Below, piece after piece: positions 1 through 7,066 of a DNA stretch of 11,258 nt; position 1 is the stretch's first letter, and each line of letters opens with the position of its first letter. The DNA lies in the NCBI GenBank assembly GCA_029934775.1, contig JAOZLO010000046.1:1-11258 (forward strand), given 5' to 3'. This DNA comes from Desulfocapsaceae bacterium. GTDB taxonomy: Bacteria; Desulfobacterota; Desulfobulbia; Desulfobulbales; Desulfocapsaceae. The position numbers and the translations under genes were made by a program. The notes beneath the pieces are model-generated. The model saw only the letters and a list, made by a program, of their open reading frames with translations. It made no database searches and was not told where the DNA came from.

Positions 1-140
1 TGCGAGAAGCTCGCATGATAAAAATTGAATACGAAAATGTTTGAAAATCAAGAAATTTGCAGTAAAAAGCGGAAGAAATCAACTCATAAATCCGTACGAT
101 ACGTGTCGCAATTTTCTAACCGGACACTGCTGACTTTCCA
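1..140. other. Non-coding stretch downstream of trpG
   Basis: I see no convincing gene here. It is AT-rich and lies 3' of the minus-strand trpEG pair. A perfect 6-bp hairpin, TGCGAG-AAG-CTCGCA, occupies positions 1-15. It could be the stem of a trp-operon terminator, but any U-tract on the minus strand would lie beyond the window edge. No trpD or other trp gene is visible within these bases. Confidence 0.5.
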
Positions 141-746
141 TCAGCGACTAAACATATCCGGGTAACGAACATCCATAAAATTCTTTAGAAGGGTAATTCC
201 ATCCGGAGTCATGATCGACTCAGGGTGAAACTGCACCCCCTCCAGAATCATTTCTTTATGCCGAATGCCCATAAGTTCCCCTTCATCTGTCCGGCAGCTC
301 ACTTCAAAGCAATCCGGTAAATCTCCATCCTCTACCATAAGAGAATGATAACGCATCCCTTCAAAAGGATTGGGTAAACCGGAAAAAACGCCTTTACCAT
401 CATGGTGCATTGGACTGGTTTTCCCATGCATTATTCTTTTGGCCCGAACAATTGTACCCCCAAATGCGTCTCCTATTGACTGGTGACCAAGGCATACACC
501 AAGAATTGGTATTTTTCCGCAAAAATGACGTATTACCTCAACTGAGATCCCCGCTTCTTTTGGTGTGCATGGGCCGGGCGAAACAAGTAATCGATCCGGT
601 TTGAGATCTTCAATTTCTGCAATTGTAATCTTATCATTGCGAAACACTCTGATATCTTCTACCCGTCCTTCTTTCAAACTATTTGCCGCGACGGTTTGAA
701 CAATATTATAAGTAAATGAATCGTAATTATCTATAATGACAAGCAT
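141..746 (-). CDS. trpG: Anthranilate synthase component II (glutamine amidotransferase, TrpG/PabA type)
   Basis: This class I glutamine amidotransferase releases ammonia from glutamine and passes it to TrpE for the conversion of chorismate to anthranilate in the cytoplasm. With the start at 746 the protein is 201 aa, normal for the family. Visible motifs are NYDSFTYN near the N-terminus (residues 7-14), SPGPCTP at 56-62, the nucleophile elbow LGVCLGHQ with Cys85, RYHSL at 132-136, and the catalytic-triad end VQFHPES with His174 and Glu176. An in-frame ATG at 767 would add seven residues (MLRKVFK), but it lies inside the trpE 3' end. The start at 746 gives the standard N-terminus, sits 1 nt after the trpE TAA and has AAAGG upstream. 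TrpG and PabA cannot be separated by sequence alone; the neighbouring TrpE favours TrpG, possibly serving both pathways. Confidence 0.88.
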   Translation of the reverse strand: MLVIIDNYDSFTYNIVQTVAANSLKEGRVEDIRVFRNDKITIAEIEDLKPDRLLVSPGPCTPKEAGISVEVIRHFCGKIPILGVCLGHQSIGDAFGGTIVRAKRIMHGKTSPMHHDGKGVFSGLPNPFEGMRYHSLMVEDGDLPDCFEVSCRTDEGELMGIRHKEMILEGVQFHPESIMTPDGITLLKNFMDVRYPDMFSR

Positions 747-747
747 C

Positions 748-2250
748 TTAAAAACCTTTCTCAGCAAGCTCTACAGCACGACGCAGCCCCAGGGACTTGT
801 TGATTGTTTCTTCAAATTCTTTTTCAGGGTCAGAATCAGCAACTATTCCCGCTCCTGCCTGAACCCATAAATTTCCCCCCTGCATGACAAATGTCCTAAT
901 TGTGATACAGAAATCCATATTGCCTGAAAATCCGAAATAGCCAACAGCTCCAGCATAAGCGCCCCGTTTTTCAGGCTCAAGTTCATCAATAATCTGCATA
1001 GCACGAATTTTGGGGGCCCCGCTTACCGTACCTGCAGGAAAGCAGGCGGCCATCACATCGAACTGGTCTTTTTCATCGTCTATCTCTCCGTGAACTCCAG
1101 AGACAATATGCATAACATGGCTATATCGTTCGATGACAAGTAAATCATCTACTTCAACACGACCTCCTTTCGCCACCCGGCCAACATCATTTCTGCCAAG
1201 ATCAACCAGCATCAGGTGTTCTGCAATTTCTTTAGGGTCGGCAAGCAGTTCTTTTTCCAGAACACGATCCTCATGATCAGTCCGCCCTCTTCTTCTGGTA
1301 CCCGCAATTGGTCGCAATTCGATATTCTGCCCTTCCTTCCGTACCAGGATTTCAGGTGAAGATCCTATCTGAATAACATCATCCAACTGCAGAAAAAAGA
1401 GATACGGGCTTGGGTTGATATGTCTTAAAGCACGATACAATGTAAGGGGTGAGAGTTTAGTAGTAGTGTGGAACCGCTGGGAAAGAACAACCTGGATAAC
1501 ATCACCCGACCTGATATACTCCTTTGCCCGATCGACCATATTGCAGAACTGTTCCTTTTCCATATTTGATTTAAAAACATGAGTATCAGGACAGCCTTTC
1601 CCACTCTCCTCAGACAACATGGCAGGAACAGGAAGTCTTATCTTATCTATGACATCACTAATCCGCCTGATGGTATCCCTGTATAAACTGTCCCCCTCAC
1701 ACTCTTCGCACCAGGTCCAGCAGACGACAGTAACTATCTGCCTCAAATTATCAAATACCAGCACAATTTCAGGAATCATAAACGATGCATCGGGCAGATC
1801 GTGCGCCATGCGGGTATCCGGCAGATTCTCCATAAATCGGACCATATCATAACCCAAAAAACCAACTGCACCACCGCAAAACTTTGGCAACATTTCATAT
1901 TCGGGTGTAGCCAGATCTTCGACAATATCTTTCAGGGCACGCATTGGGTTTTGTTGAAAAGTCCGACTGTTTGAAATACCATTTCTTACCTCTGTAACTG
2001 TAATATTATCAGCTTTTGACACGAACGTTACAAGAGGGTTATATCCGATAAACGAATATCGTCCCCACTTCTCCCCGCCTTCCATACTCTCAAATAAAAA
2101 AATGTGCTTATGCTCCTGGGCAACTTTTGAGAAAAGAGTCAAAGGTGTATCAAGGTCGACAACAATCTCGGCACATACCGGTATGAGTTTTGACGCTCCC
2201 ATCTCATCCTTGAACTTTTGGATATCCGGGTAATATATTTGTGAAGGCAT
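748..2250 (-). CDS. trpE: Anthranilate synthase component I
   Basis: This chorismate-using enzyme makes anthranilate, with ammonia supplied by TrpG, at the committed step of tryptophan synthesis. It is 500 aa, a typical TrpE length. The N-terminal domain carries LFES at 52-55, the tryptophan feedback-binding motif, and NPSPYLFF at 279-286 is the partner motif, so feedback inhibition by Trp is expected. The chorismate-binding core (about 230-490) has PIAGTR (314-319), LVDLGRND (348-355), the FPAGTVSGAPK motif (404-414) and the terminal ETINK segment. The LFES and NPSPY motifs argue for TrpE rather than PabB. The start at 2250 gives the expected YYPDIQKF N-terminus. No good Shine-Dalgarno lies close to this ATG; the preceding 20 bases are A/C-rich. 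It is followed after 1 nt by trpG, implying coupled translation. Confidence 0.94.
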   Translation of the reverse strand: MPSQIYYPDIQKFKDEMGASKLIPVCAEIVVDLDTPLTLFSKVAQEHKHIFLFESMEGGEKWGRYSFIGYNPLVTFVSKADNITVTEVRNGISNSRTFQQNPMRALKDIVEDLATPEYEMLPKFCGGAVGFLGYDMVRFMENLPDTRMAHDLPDASFMIPEIVLVFDNLRQIVTVVCWTWCEECEGDSLYRDTIRRISDVIDKIRLPVPAMLSEESGKGCPDTHVFKSNMEKEQFCNMVDRAKEYIRSGDVIQVVLSQRFHTTTKLSPLTLYRALRHINPSPYLFFLQLDDVIQIGSSPEILVRKEGQNIELRPIAGTRRRGRTDHEDRVLEKELLADPKEIAEHLMLVDLGRNDVGRVAKGGRVEVDDLLVIERYSHVMHIVSGVHGEIDDEKDQFDVMAACFPAGTVSGAPKIRAMQIIDELEPEKRGAYAGAVGYFGFSGNMDFCITIRTFVMQGGNLWVQAGAGIVADSDPEKEFEETINKSLGLRRAVELAEKGF

Positions 2251-2272
2251 AGCGTGTTTTGTTGTTTTTTAC

Positions 2273-2287
2273 ACCCCTCAAGGGGGT
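2273..2287 (-). promoter_or_regulatory. Hairpin in the trpE leader
   Basis: On the minus strand, ACCCC and GGGGT can pair around a CTTGA loop, giving a short GC-rich stem about 23 bases before the trpE ATG. It is followed by an A/C-rich tract, not a U-tract, so it is not an intrinsic terminator. The only strong SD-like bases upstream of trpE (GAGGGG) lie inside this hairpin and too far from the ATG to act as a normal ribosome binding site. A regulatory role is possible but unproven. Confidence 0.3.
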
Positions 2288-2346
2288 ACTGTACAGAATG
2301 ACAGCTTTATATAGAATAAGGCACTAAAAACTGCCCTAAAAGAGCA

Positions 2347-2376
2347 ACCATACCAGCTGATAGCCTGATTTGTCCA
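2347..2376 (-). promoter_or_regulatory. Candidate sigma-70 promoter for trpEG
   Basis: On the minus strand TGGACA (2376-2371) and TATGGT (2352-2347) are separated by 18 bp. The -35 matches the consensus at 5 of 6 positions and the -10 at 4 of 6. It lies just downstream of the rpsT terminator and about 95 bases before trpE, the right place for an independent trp promoter. Confidence 0.4.
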
Positions 2377-2397
2377 GTTTTGCAAACACAGCGGATA

Positions 2398-2437
2398 AAA
2401 AAAAGCCATAAGATCAGAAGACCTCATGGCTTTTTTT
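2398..2437 (-). terminator. Rho-independent terminator of rpsT
   Basis: Two 18-base arms (2398-2415 and 2420-2437) enclose a 4-base loop. As minus-strand RNA the arms pair along their whole length, with two G-U wobbles, around the loop UUCU, and the distal arm ends in an unbroken U-run (8 U in all). On the plus strand the same two positions become A-C mismatches. The stem therefore favours the minus-strand transcript and belongs to rpsT. It separates rpsT from trpE. Confidence 0.9.
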
Positions 2438-2476
2438 ATTTTCAAACTCAAGCCCCGATACGGGCAATAACGGTGA

Positions 2477-2746
2477 TCAGGCTGCTGTCATGCCATTTAC
2501 ACGCTTTGTCAGCCGGGAAATTTTTCTCGAAGCTTTCTTCTTGTGAAGAACTCCCTTTGAAGCAACCTTGGCAATAACAGGAATAGCCTTCTTAAGAGCC
2601 TCTTGAGCTTCATCTATTGAACCGGCAATAACAGCCTCATCTACTCTGCGAACTACTGTTTTCATTCTAGTTCTGTTGGCTTTATTCCGCAAACGACGAA
2701 CCTGGGATTGACGGTTTCTTTTTTCAGCTGATTTATGATTTGCCAC
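2477..2746 (-). CDS. rpsT: 30S ribosomal protein S20
   Basis: This small basic protein binds 16S rRNA early in 30S assembly. It is 89 aa, usual for S20, and begins ANHKSAEKRNRQS after the start residue, the diagnostic S20 N-terminus. LHKKKASRKISRLTKRVN near the C-terminus is equally typical. The start codon is GTG (2746-2744), preceded by a strong GAGGGAG Shine-Dalgarno about 7 bases upstream. E. coli rpsT is known to use a non-ATG start (UUG) and to be autoregulated through it; whether the GTG plays a similar role here is inference. It has its own promoters upstream and a strong terminator downstream, so it appears monocistronic. Confidence 0.97.
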   Translation of the reverse strand: MANHKSAEKRNRQSQVRRLRNKANRTRMKTVVRRVDEAVIAGSIDEAQEALKKAIPVIAKVASKGVLHKKKASRKISRLTKRVNGMTAA

Positions 2747-2782
2747 AAATACACTCCCTCTTTTTTATTCTCATCTATACAA

Positions 2783-2796
2783 ATCGGCGTGCCGAT
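2783..2796. promoter_or_regulatory. Dyad ATCGGC-GT-GCCGAT at the rpsT promoter
   Basis: This is a perfect 6-bp inverted repeat with a 2-bp centre. It starts within the proximal -10 candidate and covers the expected transcription start of rpsT. It could be an operator, or a small 5' UTR hairpin (5-bp stem, 4-base loop) if transcription starts further upstream. No specific regulator is suggested by the sequence. Confidence 0.35.
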
Positions 2797-2824
2797 CATA
2801 GTCCACTTTGTCTTTTGTTTGCAA
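2795..2824 (-). promoter_or_regulatory. Proximal candidate promoter of rpsT (P2)
   Basis: On the minus strand TTGCAA (2824-2819) and TATGAT (2800-2795) are separated by 18 bp. It lies about 50 bases upstream of the GTG start. The -10 matches at 5 of 6 positions. Confidence 0.5.
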
Positions 2825-2868
2825 CGACAAACAGTCGACAGCAAAATAATATTTCAATAAACAACCAG

Positions 2869-2897
2869 TTTATAAATCAAGAAGGTTGTAAAGTCAA
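2869..2897 (-). promoter_or_regulatory. Strong sigma-70 promoter of rpsT (P1)
   Basis: On the minus strand TTGACT (2897-2892) and TATAAA (2874-2869) are spaced by exactly 17 bp. Each hexamer matches the consensus at 5 of 6 positions, making this one of the best sigma-70-type promoters in the window. It would give a leader of about 115 bases. Two tandem promoters for rpsT parallel the known arrangement in E. coli. Confidence 0.7.
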
Positions 2898-2982
2898 CAG
2901 ATATCATGAGCTATCAGTTTTACTGACGTAATTGAAAAAACAGCCCATTTGACACATTATTCGATGATGAGATATCTTTATA

Positions 2983-2991
2983 TGATATAAT
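2983..2991 (+). promoter_or_regulatory. Extended -10 promoter for the CNB/DUF4388 gene
   Basis: TGATATAAT is a consensus TATAAT (2986-2991) with the extended TG element (2983-2984). No good -35 lies 17 bp upstream, as is common for extended -10 promoters. An alternative pair, TTGACA (2949-2954) with TATCTT (2973-2978) at 18 bp, lies just upstream. Either would give a leader of about 100 bases before the ATG at 3096. The promoters of this gene and rpsT are divergent and share the 2747-3095 interval. Confidence 0.55.
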
Positions 2992-3095
2992 GTTTGTATC
3001 AGCCTGCCAGCCTTTTCTCCACCCAACTGTTATGGCACAGCAAACACGTGTTAATAATATACTTCAAGTAAAATTTCCTGCAAAAGGCAATATAC

Positions 3096-4190
3096 ATGGG
3101 TTTTCCAAAGGTAGTATTCAAGATAGTAGAAAATCAGAAATGCCCTCTTTACGAATATGGCGACTCTTTTGAACTGACCGGAATTGCAATTCCCCTGACA
3201 AAGGGATCCGAAAACAGTTTTATCACAACTTCAATTGTCAAATATCCTTCTCAAAAAAAAGCCTGTAAAATTCTCTCGGGCGATCTTGGCAGAATTTTAA
3301 TACAATATGAGCGTGGAGATAAGATTCCTTTCTGCATGATAAATTGCAGCTCCTGTACGGGATCCATAAGACTTGAACACAGAAAAAACGAGAAACTTTT
3401 TAATCACACCGACACATATTCCAATGAACTTGCCTCAATTATCCATGTTTTAAGTGATTTTGCCTTTTTTAAAAATATCGACAGCAAACATCTTGATACT
3501 GTTGTCAGTTTTTTCAAACTCAACAAATATGAAACAGGTGAAATTGTAATAAAAAAAGGAGATCCTGGTGGCAGATTCTATATTATTGTCTCCGGAAGTG
3601 TCAATGTACTCAATGATGCCGGACTCATTATCTCCACCCTGGATACGGGAGATGTTTTCGGCGAGATGAGTCTTATCTGTAATGAGGATGTCAATGCGAC
3701 AATCCAGGTCAAAAAACCAACTGAAATCCTCTACATTGACCAGTCAAATTTTAATAAAATCCTCGATTACTACCCTGCGATTCAACTCTATTTTTCTCGA
3801 CTGATAGCGGGAAGACTCAATGAATCCAACAAAATACGGGCTGAAGATCTTGCCTCAGGCATGATAGGCAATCTTTCTGAAATTCCCCCTGAAGCACTTT
3901 TCCAGACACTGAACATGAACGGCAAGACAGGGATCCTGACTGTTACCGAGCTCCCAAAGGGAACGGCCAGATTCTCCTTTAGACAGGGGTCCCTTATCAA
4001 AGCCAAATACGGGGAATATGCAGGTGATCTTGCTTTTTACCAGATACTCAAAGAAAGTAGTGGACGTTTCAGATTCACTCCCGGCATCTCCTCAGAAGAT
4101 TTCAGTACCCCTGAAATAGGTTTTTTCATGAAACTTTTGATGGAGGGAATGCGCAGGATGGATGAGGGGAAAGTCAAACAGGCAAACTGA
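3096..4190 (+). CDS. Signalling protein: Cys-rich N-terminal domain, cyclic-nucleotide-binding fold, DUF4388
   Basis: This 364-aa soluble protein has no signal peptide or membrane segment. Residues 1-95 form a small domain with five cysteines (16, 57, 80, 84, 87) and the cluster CMINCSSCTG at 80-89. It resembles the small TIGR04076-like domains, but that match is tentative. Residues ~120-235 are a cyclic-nucleotide-binding fold (KKGDPGGRFYIIVSGSV, then FGEMSL at 188-193). The position matching the phosphate-binding Arg82 of CRP is Asn200 (sequence DVNAT), so classical cAMP binding is doubtful. Residues ~257-330 are DUF4388 (GNLSEIPPEALFQTLN, then KTGILTV and a G-x-F-x-F ending), found in signalling and gliding-related proteins. 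There is no helix-turn-helix, so it is unlikely to be a CRP-type transcription factor. AAAAGG sits 8 bases before the ATG. It stands alone between divergent rpsT and a convergent operon. Its ligand and output are unknown. Confidence 0.85.
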   Translation: MGFPKVVFKIVENQKCPLYEYGDSFELTGIAIPLTKGSENSFITTSIVKYPSQKKACKILSGDLGRILIQYERGDKIPFCMINCSSCTGSIRLEHRKNEKLFNHTDTYSNELASIIHVLSDFAFFKNIDSKHLDTVVSFFKLNKYETGEIVIKKGDPGGRFYIIVSGSVNVLNDAGLIISTLDTGDVFGEMSLICNEDVNATIQVKKPTEILYIDQSNFNKILDYYPAIQLYFSRLIAGRLNESNKIRAEDLASGMIGNLSEIPPEALFQTLNMNGKTGILTVTELPKGTARFSFRQGSLIKAKYGEYAGDLAFYQILKESSGRFRFTPGISSEDFSTPEIGFFMKLLMEGMRRMDEGKVKQAN

Positions 4191-4224
4191 TTTCTCCGGG
4201 TTTACTGGGAAAATTTCACGGGTA

Positions 4225-6480
4225 TCAGCTCAGTTTTCCCAAATAATTAAAGGTGGAGAGCTTACCATATCTGCCGCTGTTGGCAAGACGCTCTTTGAGT
4301 TCTAAAAGTTCTCTCTTGCCTGTCGGCCCCGAAGAGATATCAACGACAACATAATCAACCCCCATATCTTTTAACTCAAACAGCCAGGGAAGAAGAGAAA
4401 ATGGTTTTTGTGGAAATGTCTGACTGAAACCTTCTTTCTTTCTTACAACGAATGGTTCCTGACGAGGGCTTAATATCGGTTTTTCAAATTGAAAATGCGA
4501 CGATGACAGTCTTGATGTATAGAGAGCAGGAGCTCCGTAAACAGTAAGACCTATCCCGAATTTTTTATTTTGCTCTCCGCCGCGGACACTTTTCACCATT
4601 TCTCTATATCCCAAAAGAGTGTCGGAAAGTGATTCCTTATCCATTTCAATGCCGAGTTGCGCCCCGTCAAAACCTATCTCTTCAGCCAGATCAAACGCTC
4701 TGCTGTTCAGCATATTAACGGTATAATCTGCAAACAGCCGAACCTTCTCATTGCGGAAGAAACCCACCTGGCTGATATGACCGATCTGAAAATCTCTATA
4801 ACCTGAGCGGATCAGCTGCTGAATCTGATTTCGACAGCGAAGTAAATCATTTTCCATGATAAGAGGTGGAAGGGCCCAGATAACCTTCCTCACACCCCTC
4901 CCCAGATATCTCTTAATCTGCCCTGCCTGACTGATGAGCTGCTTCTCGAAAGAGAGCAGAAACCGTTGCGGTGAAAAGGGAAGTTGGCCCTGAACTGATT
5001 TTATTGAATTTGTTTTCAACCACCATTCGATGGGAATATCATTGGAGACGTGCTTTCTAAAATACTGCTGTTTTTTGACCTTCTTTTCTTCCTGCCCCGG
5101 AAATTTTTCAACTACGCTTTCCCTGCAGACTTTCAAGCAGATCGAATCGACCTGTCCCTTCAATTTTTTATTGAGGTTTTCAATTTTTTGCCTTGATGCA
5201 CTTATAGCCAGTGGCGATTTAAGAGCTGATTTTGCGGTAATCCCACTATCAACTTTATAGACTTCTATATGCCCTTTAGGGGATACATTACCCTGTTGGG
5301 AAGGAAGGGGAAAAGTTACCCTTTCCCCGGCATGTGCATGATCCTGCTCTTCTCCGGCAACAAAGAGTTTTTTAAGTCTGAACGCCACCCGCTCTCCTGA
5401 TGGTTCAGAGTGTAAACGAATCCTGTCTCCATTTGCTAAATCTGCCTTGAGTGTGAAACGGCAGACATGTTCATCTCCCACCGTCTTTATTACAGAGAAT
5501 CTGCCGAGATGGGTCCCCATATTCCCGGAATGATAAGGAGTAATCGCCTCAGCGGGCTGAGGGGAAAAGAAATATCCGGAGGACACTTTGCGGCTCATCG
5601 CCTCATCCGCCAGGAGTTTAGCCTGCACCACAGCCTCCGTTTGATCCTCGGGTGCACAATCCAGAACGGTTCTATACGCACGTACAATATGTTTTACATA
5701 GTGTGCGGAACGAAGCCTCCCCTCTATTTTCAGTGAAGAGACACCGGCATCACGCAAACCTGGAAGTGCTTCAAAAGCACACAGGTCATTCATGGAGAAA
5801 ATATATCCTCCCCGCTGTTTTTTTCCTCCTCTCTGCTTTGATCTGGCTTCACCCTTTCTGGATTTAACAACAGGAGAATAAGCCCTGCGACAGGGCTGCA
5901 CACACTTGCCCCTCAGACCACTTTTACCTCCAAGATAGGAGGAAAATAGACACAGGCCCGAATAAGAAAAACACATCGCACCATGCACGAAAATCTCAAG
6001 CCTTGTTTTACCACACCGGCTACTAATCGCTGCAATCTCTTTTAACGTCAACTCCCGTGCCAGAACCACAAGTTCACATCCAAGACTTGCTAAAAATTTG
6101 ACACTATCCGAATTGTGAGCCGTCATCAGAGTCGATGCGTGAAGTTTTAAATCAGGGAAATATTGACGAACAAGATTTATAATCCCCAGATCCTGAACGA
6201 TCAGTCCGTCTGGCGCAAGTTTTTGTAATATTGAGAGGTTTTTTATTACATGCGACAGTTCTTTCTCAAGAACAAGGCTGTTAGCTGCAATATAGATTTT
6301 CTTTTTTTCAGTGCGGCAATACTCAATCATCGCACCAATTTCTTCCAATTGCAGAGCCCTGGCCATATTCCGTGCATTAAAACCCGGAGCCCCGACATAA
6401 ACAGCATCGGCACCAGCTTCCATCGCAGCAAAAAAATTTTCTGTATTCCCGGCAGGAGCCACTAATTCAAATTTATGCAT
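4225..6480 (-). CDS. U32-family protein (annotated as peptidase; probable Fe-S RNA-hydroxylase type)
   Basis: This is a 751-aa member of family U32. Characterised relatives (RlhA, TrhP, UbiU/UbiV) are not proven peptidases but O2-independent hydroxylases of rRNA, tRNA or ubiquinone precursors that carry a 4Fe-4S cluster. The N-terminal half (1-275) has the opening ELVAPAGNTENFFAAMEAGADAVYVG (quoted in part), the signature HGAMCFSYSGLC (166-177), RGKCVQPCR (190-198), NDLC (231-234) and SLKIEGRLRS (249-258). Cys170, Cys177, Cys193 and Cys234 are spaced like the UbiU cluster ligands. A long C-terminal half (about 510-751) resembles a second U32-like barrel half, as in long U32 proteins. Residues ~206-225 are an unusually basic Lys/Arg/Gly linker. 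It is the last gene of the hslR-purH-purN operon, 4 nt after purN. An RNA-modifying role is inferred; the substrate is unknown, so I give no gene symbol. Confidence 0.88.
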   Translation of the reverse strand: MHKFELVAPAGNTENFFAAMEAGADAVYVGAPGFNARNMARALQLEEIGAMIEYCRTEKKKIYIAANSLVLEKELSHVIKNLSILQKLAPDGLIVQDLGIINLVRQYFPDLKLHASTLMTAHNSDSVKFLASLGCELVVLARELTLKEIAAISSRCGKTRLEIFVHGAMCFSYSGLCLFSSYLGGKSGLRGKCVQPCRRAYSPVVKSRKGEARSKQRGGKKQRGGYIFSMNDLCAFEALPGLRDAGVSSLKIEGRLRSAHYVKHIVRAYRTVLDCAPEDQTEAVVQAKLLADEAMSRKVSSGYFFSPQPAEAITPYHSGNMGTHLGRFSVIKTVGDEHVCRFTLKADLANGDRIRLHSEPSGERVAFRLKKLFVAGEEQDHAHAGERVTFPLPSQQGNVSPKGHIEVYKVDSGITAKSALKSPLAISASRQKIENLNKKLKGQVDSICLKVCRESVVEKFPGQEEKKVKKQQYFRKHVSNDIPIEWWLKTNSIKSVQGQLPFSPQRFLLSFEKQLISQAGQIKRYLGRGVRKVIWALPPLIMENDLLRCRNQIQQLIRSGYRDFQIGHISQVGFFRNEKVRLFADYTVNMLNSRAFDLAEEIGFDGAQLGIEMDKESLSDTLLGYREMVKSVRGGEQNKKFGIGLTVYGAPALYTSRLSSSHFQFEKPILSPRQEPFVVRKKEGFSQTFPQKPFSLLPWLFELKDMGVDYVVVDISSGPTGKRELLELKERLANSGRYGKLSTFNYLGKLS

Positions 6481-6484
6481 TTAC

Positions 6485-7066
6485 TTACCCGGCTACCCTT
6501 TCCCAGAAAAAATCCACACCCTTTTCATCAACCCTGTTAATCGCCTCGGGAAAAGCATCACATTCAGCAGCAAATACCATAGATGCTATGGCACTGATAT
6601 CGTCGTCATAAGCAATTTCCACACATTTCTGCAGTATAATCGGTCCTTCATCATATTTATCATTGGCAAAATGCACAGTACAGCCACTCACGGTACATCC
6701 TCTCGACTTTACGGCTCTGTGAACAGAGTTTCCATAAAACCCATCTCCACAGAAGGAGGGAATCAGTGAAGGGTGAATATTTATAACCGATTTTTTGAGC
6801 CCGGCAGGCGGAGTGTAGAGTTTCAAGTAACCGGCCAGACATATAAGGTCGATATCAAACATTTCCAATTTTGCATTTATCTGCTCATCTTCGACACAAT
6901 AGTAGCAGGGGTAACCATATTTTTCTGCTTTACTAAGACCCATCACGTTTTTGACATTAGAGATAACCACCTGGATTTCTCCGGCCAGGAAGCCTTTCTG
7001 AATGCAGGAGTGAAAATTATCTAAAGTTCTCCCACTTCCTGAAAGTAAAACCGCCATTTTTTGCAT
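6485..7066 (-). CDS. purN: Phosphoribosylglycinamide formyltransferase
   Basis: This enzyme transfers a formyl group from 10-formyl-THF to GAR, the third step of purine synthesis. The 193-aa length is typical. SGSGRTLDNF at 9-18 is the phosphate-binding loop. The catalytic residues are present: Asn96 and His98 in NIHPSLIP, and Asp139 in NDKYDEGP. GFYGNSVHRAV (109-119) matches the variant found in many non-enterobacterial PurN proteins. The ATG overlaps the purH stop by one base (TAATG) and GGAG lies about 8 bases upstream, so translation is coupled to purH. Both enzymes serve the same pathway. Confidence 0.94.
   Translation of the reverse strand: MQKMAVLLSGSGRTLDNFHSCIQKGFLAGEIQVVISNVKNVMGLSKAEKYGYPCYYCVEDEQINAKLEMFDIDLICLAGYLKLYTPPAGLKKSVINIHPSLIPSFCGDGFYGNSVHRAVKSRGCTVSGCTVHFANDKYDEGPIILQKCVEIAYDDDISAIASMVFAAECDAFPEAINRVDEKGVDFFWERVAG

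Noticed and set aside
747..767. Longer trpG start adding MLRKVFK.
   Set aside because: It overlaps the trpE end, and family members begin with the short residue run before NYDSFTYN; the ATG at 746 fits spacing and Shine-Dalgarno better.
2286..2428. A 43-codon minus-strand frame with two Trp codons between rpsT and trpE, considered as a trp leader peptide.
   Set aside because: Its ATG lies inside the rpsT terminator, the Trp codons are not adjacent, it has no ribosome binding site, and no terminator/antiterminator pair follows before trpE.
4206..4241. Inverted repeat TGGGAAAA/TTTTCCCA between the convergent CNB/DUF4388 and U32 genes as a bidirectional terminator.
   Set aside because: The loop is 20 bases, the stem only 8 bp with half A-T, no clean U-run follows, and one arm lies within the U32 coding sequence.
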